64,000 nt of DNA from Loxodes magnus. Lineage: Eukaryota > Ciliophora > Karyorelictea > Loxodida > Loxodidae. The stretch spans positions 620,001 through 684,000 of the forward strand of contig CAMPDV010000082.1 in the NCBI GenBank assembly GCA_946699065.1, read 5' to 3'. The notes under the pieces were generated by a model. That model was not told where the DNA came from. It worked only from the letters and a program-made list of their open reading frames with translations, and made no database searches. Every line of letters starts with the position of its first letter. The first letter of the stretch is position 1. Positions 1 through 14,248 of the stretch are shown in pieces. Position numbers and translations under genes: made by a program.

Positions 1-21
1 TAGCTTAATTGAGCTGTCTAT

Positions 22-1434
22 TCATCTTTTAATTTAAGTTTAAATGGAATTTCATTGCCAATCCTTTCTATTTGAGGGATTCCATGGCTCCATTGAAAGT
101 AAAGTAAGCTTTGCTTTTAGATTTACCTACTACTTTTTCCCTGGCTTGTCACTACTAAGCTAATTTTTAGGAGAAAATTAATCTTTAAAGCAAGGAGAAT
201 TTTAATAAGATCGCAAGTTATTTTTAGTAGAGCTTAAGAACTATACTGAAGATTATTCAGACGTAATTGTATTTAGCTTTGTAAAAGATCCTATCTAGCT
301 TATATCAACAGCACTTGACATAGCATTAGTATCGCGTTTGGGACCTAATATATACTCAGATCTTGTATCTATAGAAATTTGTTTAGCCTTAGCATTAATT
401 TCATCTAAATCTCCTTCGATAATTATTTCATGCGACTTAGTTTTCTAATTTCACTTGCTTTCCAAGAATTTACTCTCAAAAGGATAGCGTGAGCTTATTT
501 ATAGATTAAGCTTTAGTTTACTGAGAGTTTAAAGGATAATATCACTATATTATCTTTCGTAAGCAAAAGTCATGTACTGCTCATTTTTAGAATGTCCTAT
601 TTAAGTTGATTTGGATTTAGTAAAAACACTCTTTCCATCCTTATTAACTTTGCCAAACTGCTGTTCTATTACTTTATAGCTATTTTTCCCAATGTTTTGG
701 TAGGATATCTTCTATTTTATTTTCTTATCATTCTTCAGTGTTGCATTTTGCTAATTAATGTATAGGAAAAGCTAATCTTCTTCTACTTATTGCTTGATAG
801 GCTTATTAAGCAAAAATTATTTAAATACATGCACGAGGGAAAAATGGCCTCCTTACCAAAACTAATCAGGATCAAGTTTTTTTGCGACTGGAAGTCTAGG
901 AATAAGTTTTTCGATCTGATCAATAATACTGATTTACTTCCTATTTTCCTAAACAACTAAATTAAAGTTCTTTAATAGCTCAAGAATACTTTCATCAATT
1001 TATTAAGTGACATTCTATAGTCCTTACATATCATAAACTAATCTGGTACTTTTAAATTATCTTCTAGTCTCTTCAACTATTTTCTCTCCTTCCTAGATCT
1101 TCTACCATAAAGAATCTTCCTCTTAATCCTTTTGATTCAAAGATTTCTATCTGTTCATAATTTTCTGAGTAATCTCGTTTATTTTACTATCCTTCTAGCC
1201 TTCAAATACAGTAAGAATTTGATTGCATAGTGATATTTGGCCTTTAATCCTCTGAACATATTATTCTTTATCTTCCTATATCTGCTTAAGCTTAAGCATA
1301 TTCTATTCATTTTACACTTTTTCCTTCTCCCTTTACTTCTATAAAGCCAGCTTAGCAGCTGCTTGAGACTCTTAGAATTACGCTTACAGTTGCTTTAGCT
1401 CAAGTTCTCTTCTTTTCTATTATATGAATTCCAT
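22..1434 (-). CDS. coiled-coil protein of unknown function
   Basis: About 470 residues if the TGA at 22-24 is the stop; an earlier in-frame TGA at 52-54 is also possible, and the frame could run past the window edge. The first 130 residues are strongly helical and rich in Gln, Lys and Glu (starts MEFIQQKRRELELKQLQ), as expected for a coiled coil. The C-terminal half is Ser/Lys-rich and looks disordered. TAA and TAG serve as Gln throughout, and one TGA near 450 reads as Trp. I do not recognise a family. The start ATG at 1432-1434 lies only 22 bp from the ATG of the divergent gene at 1457, so the two must share a very short control region. No intron is needed. Coding is certain; function is not. 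Confidence 0.7.
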
Positions 1435-1456
1435 TATAAATCTCTAAAATATCAAA
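1435..1456. promoter_or_regulatory. 22-bp divergent intergenic spacer
   Basis: The only DNA between two divergent start codons. It is A/T-rich with no recognisable box. Any promoter and both 5' leaders must fit here or overlap the neighbouring coding regions. Confidence 0.5.
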
Positions 1457-2419
1457 ATGGGAACTTTGCTGGATTGCTGCTCTTCTAGAAAAAATTAAGA
1501 AATTTTGAATGAAAATACAAATCTTAGCAAGGAAATACTGAGTAGTAACTTGAAGTAAGTATGGGACTCATTTATTTCCGCTGACTGGAAATAACTGGTT
1601 GCATGCACTAAGATTGATGAATAGCTTGATCCTTACATAACGGTAGAGTATATACATGAATGAAATGAATAGCCTAGAGATATCAGTTCCCTTTCGTTTT
1701 ACTGCCTCTGAAGAATACTAAGATAGGAAAACAAGAGAATATTGATAGTTACTTCAACAGACATCGACCTAAAGAAACTGATAGCTGTTTTAATGAAAGG
1801 AATGAAATAGAAGGAAAATGTAGTTAAGTAAAATTACTGTCTTATTGGATTGTAGCATCTAACACTGCCTTTAAAAGGTCTATCTAAAGAAAATGTTAAT
1901 AGATTGCTTGAAATACTATTGAGATATGAATATATTGACAGCAAAATTCTAGAACTCAAATTTCTGGACTCAGAGAATGAACATATTAGAATTACAGCTG
2001 CAAACATATTAGCTAATATATATTGGTACCGAACTCATATTTAACGAAACTGGTTTATAGTGACGGGTTTAATGAAAAATATAATAGGCTTACTAGAGAC
2101 ATTCCAAAATATCTTATACATAATAAAGCACACAGAAAACATTGAAGCATTGCTTAAAGTAAGTTTTATAATTCAGGACGAAAAATATAACTTAATAGTC
2201 TTAAATGTGAGATCAGCTAAAAAGTACAATATTGAATAGACTCTTTTAAACGTAATTTAAAAAATATAAGGCCACGATGCCAATTAAGAAACCTTTTTGC
2301 ATGCTCTTAATAAGCTGTAAATGCTACATTTTTAGCTCCAAGATTTTAAAGATGCTGAGCTTTTTCAGGAATCAGAGACCAATAAAAATAACTTTAAGGA
2401 GAGAGCAACTGTAGGTTGA
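1457..2419 (+). CDS. MGxxxxCC lipid-anchored, armadillo-like helical protein
   Basis: About 320 residues in one uninterrupted frame from ATG 1457 to TGA 2417-2419. The N-terminus MGTLLDCC fits N-myristoylation at Gly2 and palmitoylation at Cys7/Cys8, so membrane attachment is likely. The rest is a run of amphipathic helices with Leu/Ile-rich repeats (for example around LLEILLRYEYIDSKILEL), similar in feel to armadillo/HEAT proteins, but no family could be named. Several TGA codons sit where Trp fits, for instance in the stretch HEWNEQPRD. An in-frame string resembling a donor site at about 1557 need not be spliced. It is divergent from the coiled-coil gene with a 22-bp gap. Whether the downstream TGA is stop or Trp is inferred from loss of coding character after it. 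Confidence 0.7.
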
Positions 2420-3165
2420 TCTAACTTTAACTTCCTATTATTTTAATAGAGTATTTTAATTATATCTCCAGTCAACTTTAAACCTTTCTTTTCTTTTTAA
2501 TACTTATGAGTTATACAAAATGCATAAAAAAAGTCAATAATATTAAGTAAATCCTAAGAAAGAGGGCTATTAAGGAGTTTTACTAATTTCTCATTTGGTC
2601 ATATTCATTACTTCAATCATTTTTATCCAAAAGCCTTATTTTAAAATTCCTTACTAATGAATAATAAAGCAAATCACAATAATTTTATGTAACATAGCAC
2701 AAACATTTGCATTTGCTAATTTGAAAAAAGGCTATAATTAAATATATTATAAAAGTTATTAAAGAAGTAATGGGATCTAACTATTGTTATTAAGATTAAG
2801 AGACCAAGATATATAATACTACATTTAAATCTTACTTATTTCCCACTTTTAGATAAAAATATATTAAAGCTTATTTAATCAAAAGCTTTCATACTTTAGT
2901 TTAATAAAACACGGAATTCAATATTGGAGTTCAAGAATTTAGATAATTAAAGACTTCTTAGGGGATATCAATTGTACTTAAAGGAGTTATTTTGTTTATT
3001 CTATTAGACTTGTAGCTTTGGTACAATATACTTGCTTATTTTACTATTTACTAGATCAAAAGCTAGAACAAATAGGAAAGTTTTAAAAGAATTGAAAGTA
3101 AAATAGTTAGAATAGCTGAAGACTTTTATAAAAATATAAATACAAAAGAATCCACAAAATCTTCT
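2420..3165. other. AT-rich convergent intergenic region
   Basis: Lies between the stops of two convergent genes. No conserved reading frame or RNA gene was seen; it should contain both 3' ends. Confidence 0.5.
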
Positions 3166-6100
3166 TCAGACATTTTCTCCTAAAGTGAGATATCTATACG
3201 CATCGTTTACTTGAACTAGTATTTGCAAAGGAAGCAATCGAAATAACGCTCTCACACTTCCTAATTTTTCCTTTATTCTATTAACATATTTAAATCAAAG
3301 TAGCAAGCCAAAGCTAATTATAAGAACAAACCATAAGACAAAATGCAATACAGCTTTATCTATGTATTTTTAATAATCTTCGATTTCATGTTAAGCTGCT
3401 AAAGTAAAGGCATCGTTTATTTTTTCAACCCATGAATTTAATTCCTCGTAATCAGGTGTTAAGGCCAGATTGCCTGCTACTATTTCTTTGAATAAGTCGA
3501 TCATCTTTAGCATAGTAATATCAGCACCCTGTTGCATAATTTAATTGACTAGATTAAGACAAAGATCTAACTTACTTTAGAAATCTGGGAAAGTGCACAT
3601 GTTGTTTATATAGTAATTTTGATAAAAATCTCTTAGTTGCTTTTGGTAAGAATCATTATGGCTGTTAAAGTGCTCAATGAAATTTTGTCTATCTTTACTA
3701 AGTATATCAGTCCATTCTAATGCAAGATGATTTGCTTTCTAATAAAGAATTAACGTTTCTCCATTCATAGAAGCTTACTCTCTTATAATTGCAGATCCGA
3801 TTGCTGTATCTACCCTCAAATTTTCTGCATCAATCAAAAGTCCAGCTATTTGTTAAATTTCTTCAAGATATTTATTGAAAACGATTTAAATAATTGCTAA
3901 ATAAACAATACAAGAAGATACTCCAAACACTATCATGAAAAGAGATCTCAAGTTTCCTTTTAGAGAAGCACAAAATTATGACTTTCTTCGTTTGCTTTAC
4001 TTTATTTGAGTCAATTTTATCAGTTCTTTCCTTTAAGGCTTAGAAAATTTCATTTGAGATTTGTTTATTGTTTTATCCTAAGAGTTTTCTGCCTCCTATT
4101 TTACTCCACCTTTAACTAGCCTACCACTAGTAAGTGCGCTTTCGTCAAGACTGGAGACATCTGGAGATAGAGGCTAAGCTTCTTATTATGTTACGGAGTT
4201 ATTTTGTTCATTTTTATCCTCACTATTCTTATCCACACTTTGAAAGGTTTGCAGCATATTAGTCTTAATCTTTTTGTTGATATTGAAAATAATCTGAAAT
4301 ACTTATATTTCAGAGTCTTTTATCTTTTTCAGAGTAAAAATCATAAAAACCACTATTAAGATACAGAGAAAGGCACTTATTAATAGAGTAGTAACTCCTG
4401 AAATTAGCTAAATCTTGCTAGATTCATCTTGATTATCAGTCTCTAAGGAAAGGAAATAATCATAGTTCTTCTTGTAAAATGTTAGCATTGGATTATAGGC
4501 AGTAAATATGATGAATTACATCTCAGGGTTATCTCTCTTCATTTCAGACAAGGAATCATTGTATTTTGCCAAGCAGTAATTATTTAGTTTATCTAAACCT
4601 TAGGAAGCTGCCATAGGAATTTCAACGGAGAAATCATGCAGGTCTGGAATCTTTACATCCTTAAAACAGCAGTCAAAAATATCATCCTTTAGTTAATCTG
4701 TATAATTAGAAGCACACAGCTATACATAATTAAAGTTATTAAGATAATCAGTATTTGTACTTAGAGTTTTCCTTTAAGTTATTTCCATTTATTCTCTACT
4801 TAATTACGATATTTCCCATCTTTCTAGCTCTAATAAATCATCTGCTAATAAAGTTAAATACCTTGCTGTTTTTCCCTACTTTCTTACTGTAATAGAAATT
4901 TAACTTAAGATTTCTTAATACTTTAGAATATGTAAGTCTCAATTTATTAAGGTACTTAAAACAGCAGAATATAATATAATTGAGCCTAATAAAAGCAAAA
5001 AAGCTACAAAACCCAAAGATCTTAGTATTTTAATTTCCCTAGGTACTTTCAGTAGTTATTTATATGATAGATGATGCTTAATTTTTTGCTATTTTTTAGC
5101 CTCTGATGTGTAGACACTTTGCTAATAATTTTTTTCATCTGACTTTTCTGTTCCTGATTAACTTTAAAAAAGTTCTGCTCCCATTTGAGGAGTAAGCGTC
5201 CTAAAACTGTGAACATTTCTACCTAGAACTAAGTTTTTATTATCTTGAAGAGTGACAATGTAGTATGTCTGATCTAAGATTGATTTTTATGTGACAGTAA
5301 TTTAAAGCAAGCAAGTATGAATTGTACTTAAAATATCCTTTTCAGATAGCTCGATATTTTATACACTACTAATTCTTTCTAAGGAACTTTGACTCTCAGA
5401 AGGGTTTATACTCTTAGCTACTAGAGTAGCATATTTCTTTTGTGCGGAAATAAAATTCTTTTTGCTCTATAAGGTTTGCACTTAATTGTTTTGATACATG
5501 TCTGCTAGTTTCTTTAACTTTTCCCAGAAATTATTTTGGTTTTCTTTAGCTGTCCCAACAAAATCCTTTATTTACTAAACTTCACTTTCTTTATTTGGAA
5601 CGAAAACAAGTGCCTCTGTTGGAACGAAAAACTCACTGAAATTAATTGATAGCTCAGGAATCAAGTAACATATATCGTAATCAGAGTTCTTTAAATAGCT
5701 AGCTAATTTACTGCTTATGATGCTCATAATACTCTGGGAAAATCCGCATACTTTTTTGTTTTCATCAAGAAGTAAAATACCAACATTGCTTTGTTCCTTA
5801 ACTCCTTATATTATTGATATAAACTCAATACCTTCATCCTTGTCAGAGCTAGGTAGAAGATAAGCAACTTTAAGAATAGGAATCAAAAATCCTGAGTAAT
5901 TTTAAGCATAAAGAAGATTTATTTTCCCTGAATACTTTACATCCCTTGTGACTTAATACAACTTTTCATCATGTTTCTCAGCTATTAATGAAGGGATTAA
6001 CATCTTAATGCTCTTATTCTCTAAAGACTTGTGATTAAACCCAAATACATCTTCCACATTTCTTGTAACTTACAAAATTTCTCCAACATGATCATTCTCA

Positions 6101-7844
6101 GCACTCAATCTAAAGATAACAGTATCATTGCTGAACAAGTAATTGAACGTCAATATATGCATCTATTTTTGCTGGGAGCGTTCTACATCTTACCAAAACG
6201 TAGCTAATTTAAGTTTTTCTTTATTTGCTTTTATTTCATCTTGCTTTATAATTTGCAAATAGCTCCAGTAAAACCTTCTAGCCTGTAAATTATTAGGAGC
6301 AATGGTATCTATTTATTTCAAAGTCTACTTAAACTCCTTTTAAGCTTATTAGCACTGATGACATTTTTTCAAGAAGTCCTCTAAAGATAAATTTTGATGA
6401 AGCAGATATATTCAGAACTCCCTAAAGGAGCATTCACAGTTATATAAGTCCTGCTATATTTTCTCTATCAGATCCTGAAATTTAATAATTGTAATTGGAT
6501 CTTTAAGCTCTTTACCAAACAAGCTGCTTCCCATAAATTTTATATAATTCTGAACACTTTCTTATATTATCGCGTCTCTCTTATTCAAAAGAGTTTGCTT
6601 TATCACACCCTCTAAGATTCTTATTTAATACTTCTATATGAAGTTAAGAGAAAATTTAGAAGCCTTTACGATGTTAAACAATGCCTTTTGTATATTATTA
6701 GTGCCATAGAAGTAAATTCTAGAAATCTCTAAGTAAAAGCTACCTGAGAATATAGAGTCTCTTTCCAATGAATGCTAAATGTCTTACAACAAGCAGATAA
6801 GCTACTCGTCCTTTGATAGCTTGTTATCAATGGTAAAGATGCATTAAATAGCCTTGAAAATAAACCTTTGTCTCACCCTTTTTGAGTTAATCAATTCTTT
6901 CAGATAGAAATACACATTAAATGCCTCTTTTTGCTTAAACTAGCTTTTAAATGACTATTTGCCAGCAAACTTTTATTTAAGGATCTAATTAATAGCTATA
7001 AGACCAAGCAGAATGATAAAGAGTAATACAGAAGTGTAATAATCCATTTCAAGTCACTAGTAGGTCATAACACTGAGAATGAAGTTAACTCTGATAATAT
7101 TGATCACGCTAAATATCTTATCAATGTCGTTATCATAGAATAAGGGGCAGCTAAACAAGTAATAGTTCTGAAAGATAGAAAATATAAGGGAAAGTATAAG
7201 CAGTATATCATAAGCCTCTATTACATTTAGGCATACTAATATCACTCTCTCTAATGTAAACCACATCAAAAACTTAGTGTTTTGTTCATACCTGTATTAG
7301 CACTTACGTTGATAGGAAATCTTTTACGTTGTAGGATACAAATTTGTAAAAGGAAATGCATAAAAGGGAAGATGTTAGTAGGAATCTGAGTAATAACTTA
7401 CAGAAGTAAAAAAGCACCTAATATAATGAGAGCAATGGCGACTACTAAATTTTCCTCTACGTTCTTAAGAGGTGACAGAAGCCATTCAGCTAGGATAGGG
7501 ATGAATCATCATACTAAATACTTAAGGATAAAGTGCTTAATGAAATTAAACGCTATTCAATTCCACTACTTGATATAAAGGAGAAAATGAACGGCAACTA
7601 CTAAAAAAGCCCATACATATCTTCAAATCTAGAAGTGATTACTAGGGAATATTCTTAAAATTCCTAGTAAATCGCTAATAACTCCAGAAATATAATTAGG
7701 ATCTAAATGGTAACTAAAAAGCTGTAAATAAGTGATGCTAATTGTACAGATAGCAGCAATTTTAGGAATTTTTTTCTTAAGAATCAAATCAAGCGAATAC
7801 AGATTTTGAGCTTTTTCAATCAATTTTTGCAAAGTCTTGGACAT
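3166..7844 (-). CDS. multi-pass membrane protein, TmcB/TmcC-like with PAS-like domain
   Basis: About 1547 residues after removing two short introns. The N-terminal 300 residues contain several hydrophobic helices (for example VVAIALIILGAFLLL and the 7060-7270 stretch). A soluble helical, TPR-like region follows, then a PAS-like segment (DVFGFNHKSLENKSIKMLIP), then two more membrane helices around 5000 and 3330. This layout is that of the large ciliate/Dictyostelium TmcB/TmcC family, which carries PAS domains; the exact function is unknown, though a sensory or ion-transport role is often assumed. Introns of 19 nt (7321-7339) and 16 nt (7292-7307) restore a continuous frame and give the plausible junction FLSTYEQNTKFLMWF. 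The stop is TGA 3166-3168. Family assignment is from architecture, not alignment. Confidence 0.7.
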
Positions 7845-8488
7845 TTTATATAAAAATATAGTTAAAATAGATTAAAGTGCTTTATACAAATCTTATTATT
7901 GCAAATGAAGAAATTTAAAATATAAATAATATCCTTTGCTAACCTCTCTAAAGTATCAACAAGCTTATTTACTAGGTATTTGCATGCCAAAATTGAAACT
8001 ACAAGGATTCAATCACTCTTTATCTAAATATTTTTAAATAAAATCAAGCATAAACATAATAAGCCTTAAGGATATTATAAGCTTGCTCTTCAAAATAATT
8101 CAAATATATACCTTGAATAACGAAATAAGGTTTAAGATAATGGAAGAATTTATATTAATAAAGGAATAGAATAATTGCTTTTAAGCATAAACTAATGCTA
8201 AAGTCTTATTATTTGCTACGTAGAAAGTTAAATAAGCTATAATTATGAATGGCTAATTTTATTATCTTTAATAAATCAGAACAATCGTTACAATTTTGGT
8301 ATTTAGGTTAGAAATTTAAGAAGCAGCATTATTTAATATTATTATACAGTATATGGCACCTCGTTGGCGCGCAGCTCTTTTAATATTAATTAATGAGTCA
8401 TGAAATAATTACCTAAGAATTGATGTGAAAGAATAGTAGTAAAAATAAAGAAGTAAATTAAGTTTCATAATTGAGTAATAGCCTTAGA
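7845..8488. other. AT-rich intergenic region
   Basis: Upstream of two divergent genes. It holds a short GC-rich motif near 8353-8378 that resembles the hairpin at 37441. Nothing else was recognised. Confidence 0.4.
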
Positions 8489-9025
8489 ATGAACGCGAAA
8501 CATGGACACATGCTTCAATTATTACAAAAAATTATTGGAAAGCTGCCTTTAAATACGCCAAATTATTTTAGATTTAATAAGCATAGAAAATAGGAAATAT
8601 GGTATTTATTTAGATTATGTACTGAATGAAGTGTGGCATAGTAAACTCTAAAAGAAAGGCACCTCATTGGAAATGCAAATTGTAGATTATATTTTTAAAG
8701 GAAAGATTACTTAAATCACACAATAAATGTTTGTGAACATTAAAACAAGTCAGAAACCTATTCAAATTTTAAATTTTCTAAATCTACTTCAGAGATAGCT
8801 AAGGGATAGCATTCTTTTGAAATCTGGACCTAGTCGATATTGTGTGATGAAGCTAAAATTAGAGTAATTATTAAGGTGTCTATAGAAATAGATTCGAACT
8901 GGATTAGTAATGAAATGATGAAATTAATTGAAGAAAAATTCGTAGAACAAGAAAAAATAAAGCGTGAATGGTTAAAAAAAAGAGGCAACGTAAAAATTTC
9001 TTAAAGCTAAATAATAGGCTCGTGA
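8489..9025 (+). CDS. possible VASt-like domain protein (uncertain start)
   Basis: The C-terminal part, about 8640-9025, is clearly coding: it alternates hydrophobic strands and ends in a basic helix (KLIEEKFVEQEKIKREWLKK) before TGA 9023-9025. The strand pattern followed by an amphipathic helix faintly resembles the VASt/StAR-like lipid-binding fold, but this is a guess from pattern only. In frame the ORF runs from ATG 8489, giving 178 residues. The first 50 residues look less convincing, and another frame starting at 8354 (MAPRWRAALLILIN) also reads well, so an intron or a different start is likely. The gene stands alone between two minus-strand genes. Confidence 0.35.
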
Positions 9026-9047
9026 CAAACATGGTAATGGTAGAGTC

Positions 9048-9081
9048 ACGTTAATTATTATTATTACTATTATTATTGTCA
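9048..9081. repeat. ATT microsatellite
   Basis: A run of about ten ATT/ACT-type trinucleotide units just downstream of the plus-strand stop. Simple low-complexity sequence. Confidence 0.6.
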
Positions 9082-9125
9082 TATCTAATATTTAAAAAAA
9101 GTGTTTTCATACTTCTTCTTGTCAT

Positions 9126-9374
9126 TCAAATCGTCCAAAAAGTCACCTCAGCTTCTCCAAATAAGGAATCTGCTTATTAAAAATTATTCTTAATCTTGAA
9201 CCAAATGCTCCATTCTTCTAGAATAAGATTCAAATAAGAATTAATAATTAAGTCATTGCCAGATCCGTCAGTTAAATGTTCATAATGCTAGCAGAACCCT
9301 CGGCAAAGTTAGGCTTGTCTCTTCCAAGCTTGTCCAACCTTCCCCTTGGTGGTATCTAGTGCGAGATTACTCAT
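9126..9374 (-). CDS. orphan GC-richer ORF, possible gene relic
   Basis: Reads as 82 residues from ATG 9372-9374 to TGA 9126-9128 (for example GNDLIINSYLNLILEEWS). The DNA from about 9270 to 9440 is visibly richer in G and C than its flanks. Upstream, a different frame starting near 9430 (MDVSYGRENQYQSDA) also reads well and could join the first after a one-base slip near 9290, as expected for a decayed gene. I do not recognise the family; a mobile-element or gene fragment is possible. It lies downstream of the TTLL gene on the same strand. Confidence 0.3.
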
Positions 9375-9592
9375 AATGCATTATACACTGCATCAGATTA
9401 ATACTAGTTCTCCCGACCGTAGCTAACATCCATACTTTCATAATAACTAATTCTAGATGAAATATATGGTATGGAAATACAATTTTTGAATTTAAAAATT
9501 GAAAATAAATGAATATTAATTGATGCAATGTATTAATAGAGGAATTTATTACTTCTTATATACCAAATTATTTATGTCTATGTTTATCGGTT

Positions 9593-11317
9593 TCACTTTG
9601 GATAAATTTGACGCCATCTCCCTGATTCTCCTGATTTTAGAACTAACTCTAACGTCTCACCTACTAGTTATGGCAACAACTCCTTCTAAGCAGATGTATC
9701 AGTAAAAAGAGCTGGATTCAGATTTACTTCTATTAAATAGACTTTGAAATTCTCATCTACTACAAAGTCAAGACCTAGTAATTCGAAACATCCTGGAGAT
9801 TTGAATATCTTTGAAGAAATTTCATTAAGAACTACTTCCATACTACTAAACATTTAATTCTCAATCTAAGATACTTTTTCTTCTGTAAACTCACAAATAA
9901 GCTGCTACTTACTTCAAATTGATTACTCTTTATATTGCTCATAATAAGGATGCTTTTTTTGTATAGCTGCATTTGTTAGATGTACAGCCGTTTCAATACT
10001 TTCAATATTGTAATTAAGTATAGATCTTCTTATATAGTAATCTGGATATGTGTATATTTCTGTTGGATCTGAAATAATTAAAGCGAATGCTCTGATATCG
10101 AACTTTTTGCCTTCAATCAACAAAGGATTTTGAATATACTTTTGTAGAATTCCACTCTTAATAGTTTTGTTCTTCATCAATTACTTTAAATATTAGAAGT
10201 CTGTAAATACAGATATGCCTCTTCCCATGTTGCAGTTTCCTGGCTTTCAAATTCAAGCTGATTCATTTTCACTTTCTAAGAAATTGAGAAAATCACTTGG
10301 CTCAGATATGTTAAAGGTGTGAGGCATGATATCGAAACCATTACTGATTTGCTTAATTGACTTAAGTAGACCTATTTTGCTTGTTAGTATTTCATGCATT
10401 TTAGGAATATGACTTACTAATTATCCTGGTAGTACTGACTTGAAATCAACTTCATTAGGAGTTTATACTCACTTTAGCTTAAATTTATTACTAAACTTAT
10501 ATTCTTTAGGTAAGACTTTCCAATCTTTCTTTACTACTAGATAGTTTTTAACTAAGTCAAGATTATTGCCCTACCCAATAAATACCACATTATCAGGAAC
10601 TTATTCTGGTTCTTCTTGATTTTCCATATCGCTATCTGGATCAGCAAATACGGAGTATTTATCTGGAGTTCATATTTGCTTTTTGTCATTGCTCCAAGGA
10701 TGAAGAGGGCAATGAGATTTACATTCTCCGTTTAGCCAGGTTTCGATAGATTTGAAATGGAATTTCTTTATTTCATAATTTTTAGAAACAAACTTATAAG
10801 AATCGAATATCTAAACCCTTCCAGTTCATCATCTTGCCCCCAATGTCTTTTCTCCACCGAGAGAAATTTCTACGTGAGTTATGTTATGAATTTGCTGTCT
10901 TTTTTTTTAATCATAGTAAATTCCTTCTACGAAAACAAGATCTCCAGGTTTTAACTAATCATCTGTTTCAAATGATATAGGGAGAGTATCAAATTGGTAA
11001 ACTTAATTCCACCTTCCTGTTATAAACCCGAAATCATCCTTTAAGTCATCAAGAACCTTTCTTACTAGCGCACAGCAATCAAGGAAAAGAGGAGAATTAT
11101 ATGCCTCTGTTCCCGGTTCATGATACTTTTATGCATAGGGTACTCCAATATAATCATGCGCTCTTTATACGAACTTTTACCTCAACGTCTCAGGATCTGG
11201 TTTAGGACCTTTAAGCAATACTTTATTTTTATGTTCTAAAGCTTTATTCTTTCTAAAAGATGAAAATGCTTGCTGAAGATTAACATTGGTTTAGTTGGAG
11301 AAAAAATCTTCTTCCAT
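9593..11317 (-). CDS. tubulin-tyrosine-ligase-like protein with N-terminal NlpC/P60-like domain
   Basis: 574 residues, no intron. The C-terminal two thirds is a TTL-type ATP-grasp ligase, which adds amino acids (usually Glu or Gly) to tubulin. Supporting motifs are KPGNCNMGRGISVF for nucleotide binding, YIQNPLLIEGKKFDIR, and the metal-binding FELLGLDF with LIEVNLNPAL. Residues about 45-175 look like an NlpC/P60-type papain-fold hydrolase: LFLDCCALVRKVL supplies a candidate catalytic Cys81/82, LKPGDLVFV is the typical following strand, and ITHVEI supplies His148. TGA reads as Trp in SAWIWKPGN. The stop TGA 9593-9595 follows the expected C-terminus. The ligase assignment is secure; the hydrolase fold and its activity are inferred. 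Expected site: axonemal or cortical microtubules. Confidence 0.88.
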
Positions 11318-11770
11318 CAATTAACTTAATTTAAATAAGAAATTAATCATCTCAATGATATTCTACATTATTACCTTATAAATACCTCATCCTTATTTTA
11401 CCTACCTCACCATCTAATTCTTATCTTACTTTGTTGGTATCATGTATAGAATATTTATTATAAGTACCTAATCTAGCTAACTCAGATTTACACTACTATA
11501 ACTATAATTAACAGCAGAAATCAACTGCTTTGATGCTTATATAATTGTATATAGATTTTGGAGATAGAAAGATAAATTATTGATTATAAAGCAGCTTAGC
11601 ATTGTTATAGGTAGAAGACATTTAAAAATTAACTTGCATATAAATTGAATAGTGAGCTCAGTAAATTTTTTGGTGGTAGATGATTTGTTTATCTTGAGTG
11701 TGATTAATCAAAAGCTTCAAATTAAAATTAGAATTAAATTATTAAAATGAGATTTTCAGATGATTGATAA
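11318..11770. other. AT-rich intergenic region
   Basis: Separates two genes on the minus strand; presumed TTLL promoter and PLK 3' end. No gene seen. Confidence 0.4.
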
Positions 11771-13690
<1,920 letters not shown>

Positions 13691-14248
13691 AATTTATTAT
13701 GAAGATTCTTATGAAAGAAAATTTTAATTTTATTGGTTGTTTAAATTTTAAGTTATAACATATATCTCTTCGCTAACTCGCTTATTAACACGATATCTTC
13801 AACTCGCTAACTTCTTTTCAAAGCCCATTCTTAGTACCTTTCACTCCTTTTATTTTATTACATTTACCACTTAATAAATCGAATAAAACTCTTCCTTTAC
13901 TATAGATAAAACACAACTATAACTATATATAAACTAATCCATATACTTTTGATTTTACGATTCCAGTAAGATTCAAATAAAGAAGAGGTTTAGTTCTTAT
14001 GAATGTGAAGATTAGAGTTAATCGTAGTTTTATGCGAAGTTATAGTATTTACGGTATACTTTTTGCCTTTAAACTGTAATTTTGGTTGATTTAATTTTGA
14101 AGTTTAGCTACTATTTATAGAATTGTATTAGACTATGGTATTTGTATATGTTTTAATTGAATGCTTATAATATAAGTATGTGTGAACTCTTTAAATTTAT
14201 TAAGTTATTAATTTTCTTATCTAAGTCTTACGCTCATAACGATTTCTA
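13691..14248. other. AT-rich intergenic region
   Basis: Between the PLK start and the stop of the next minus-strand gene. Nothing recognised. Confidence 0.4.
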
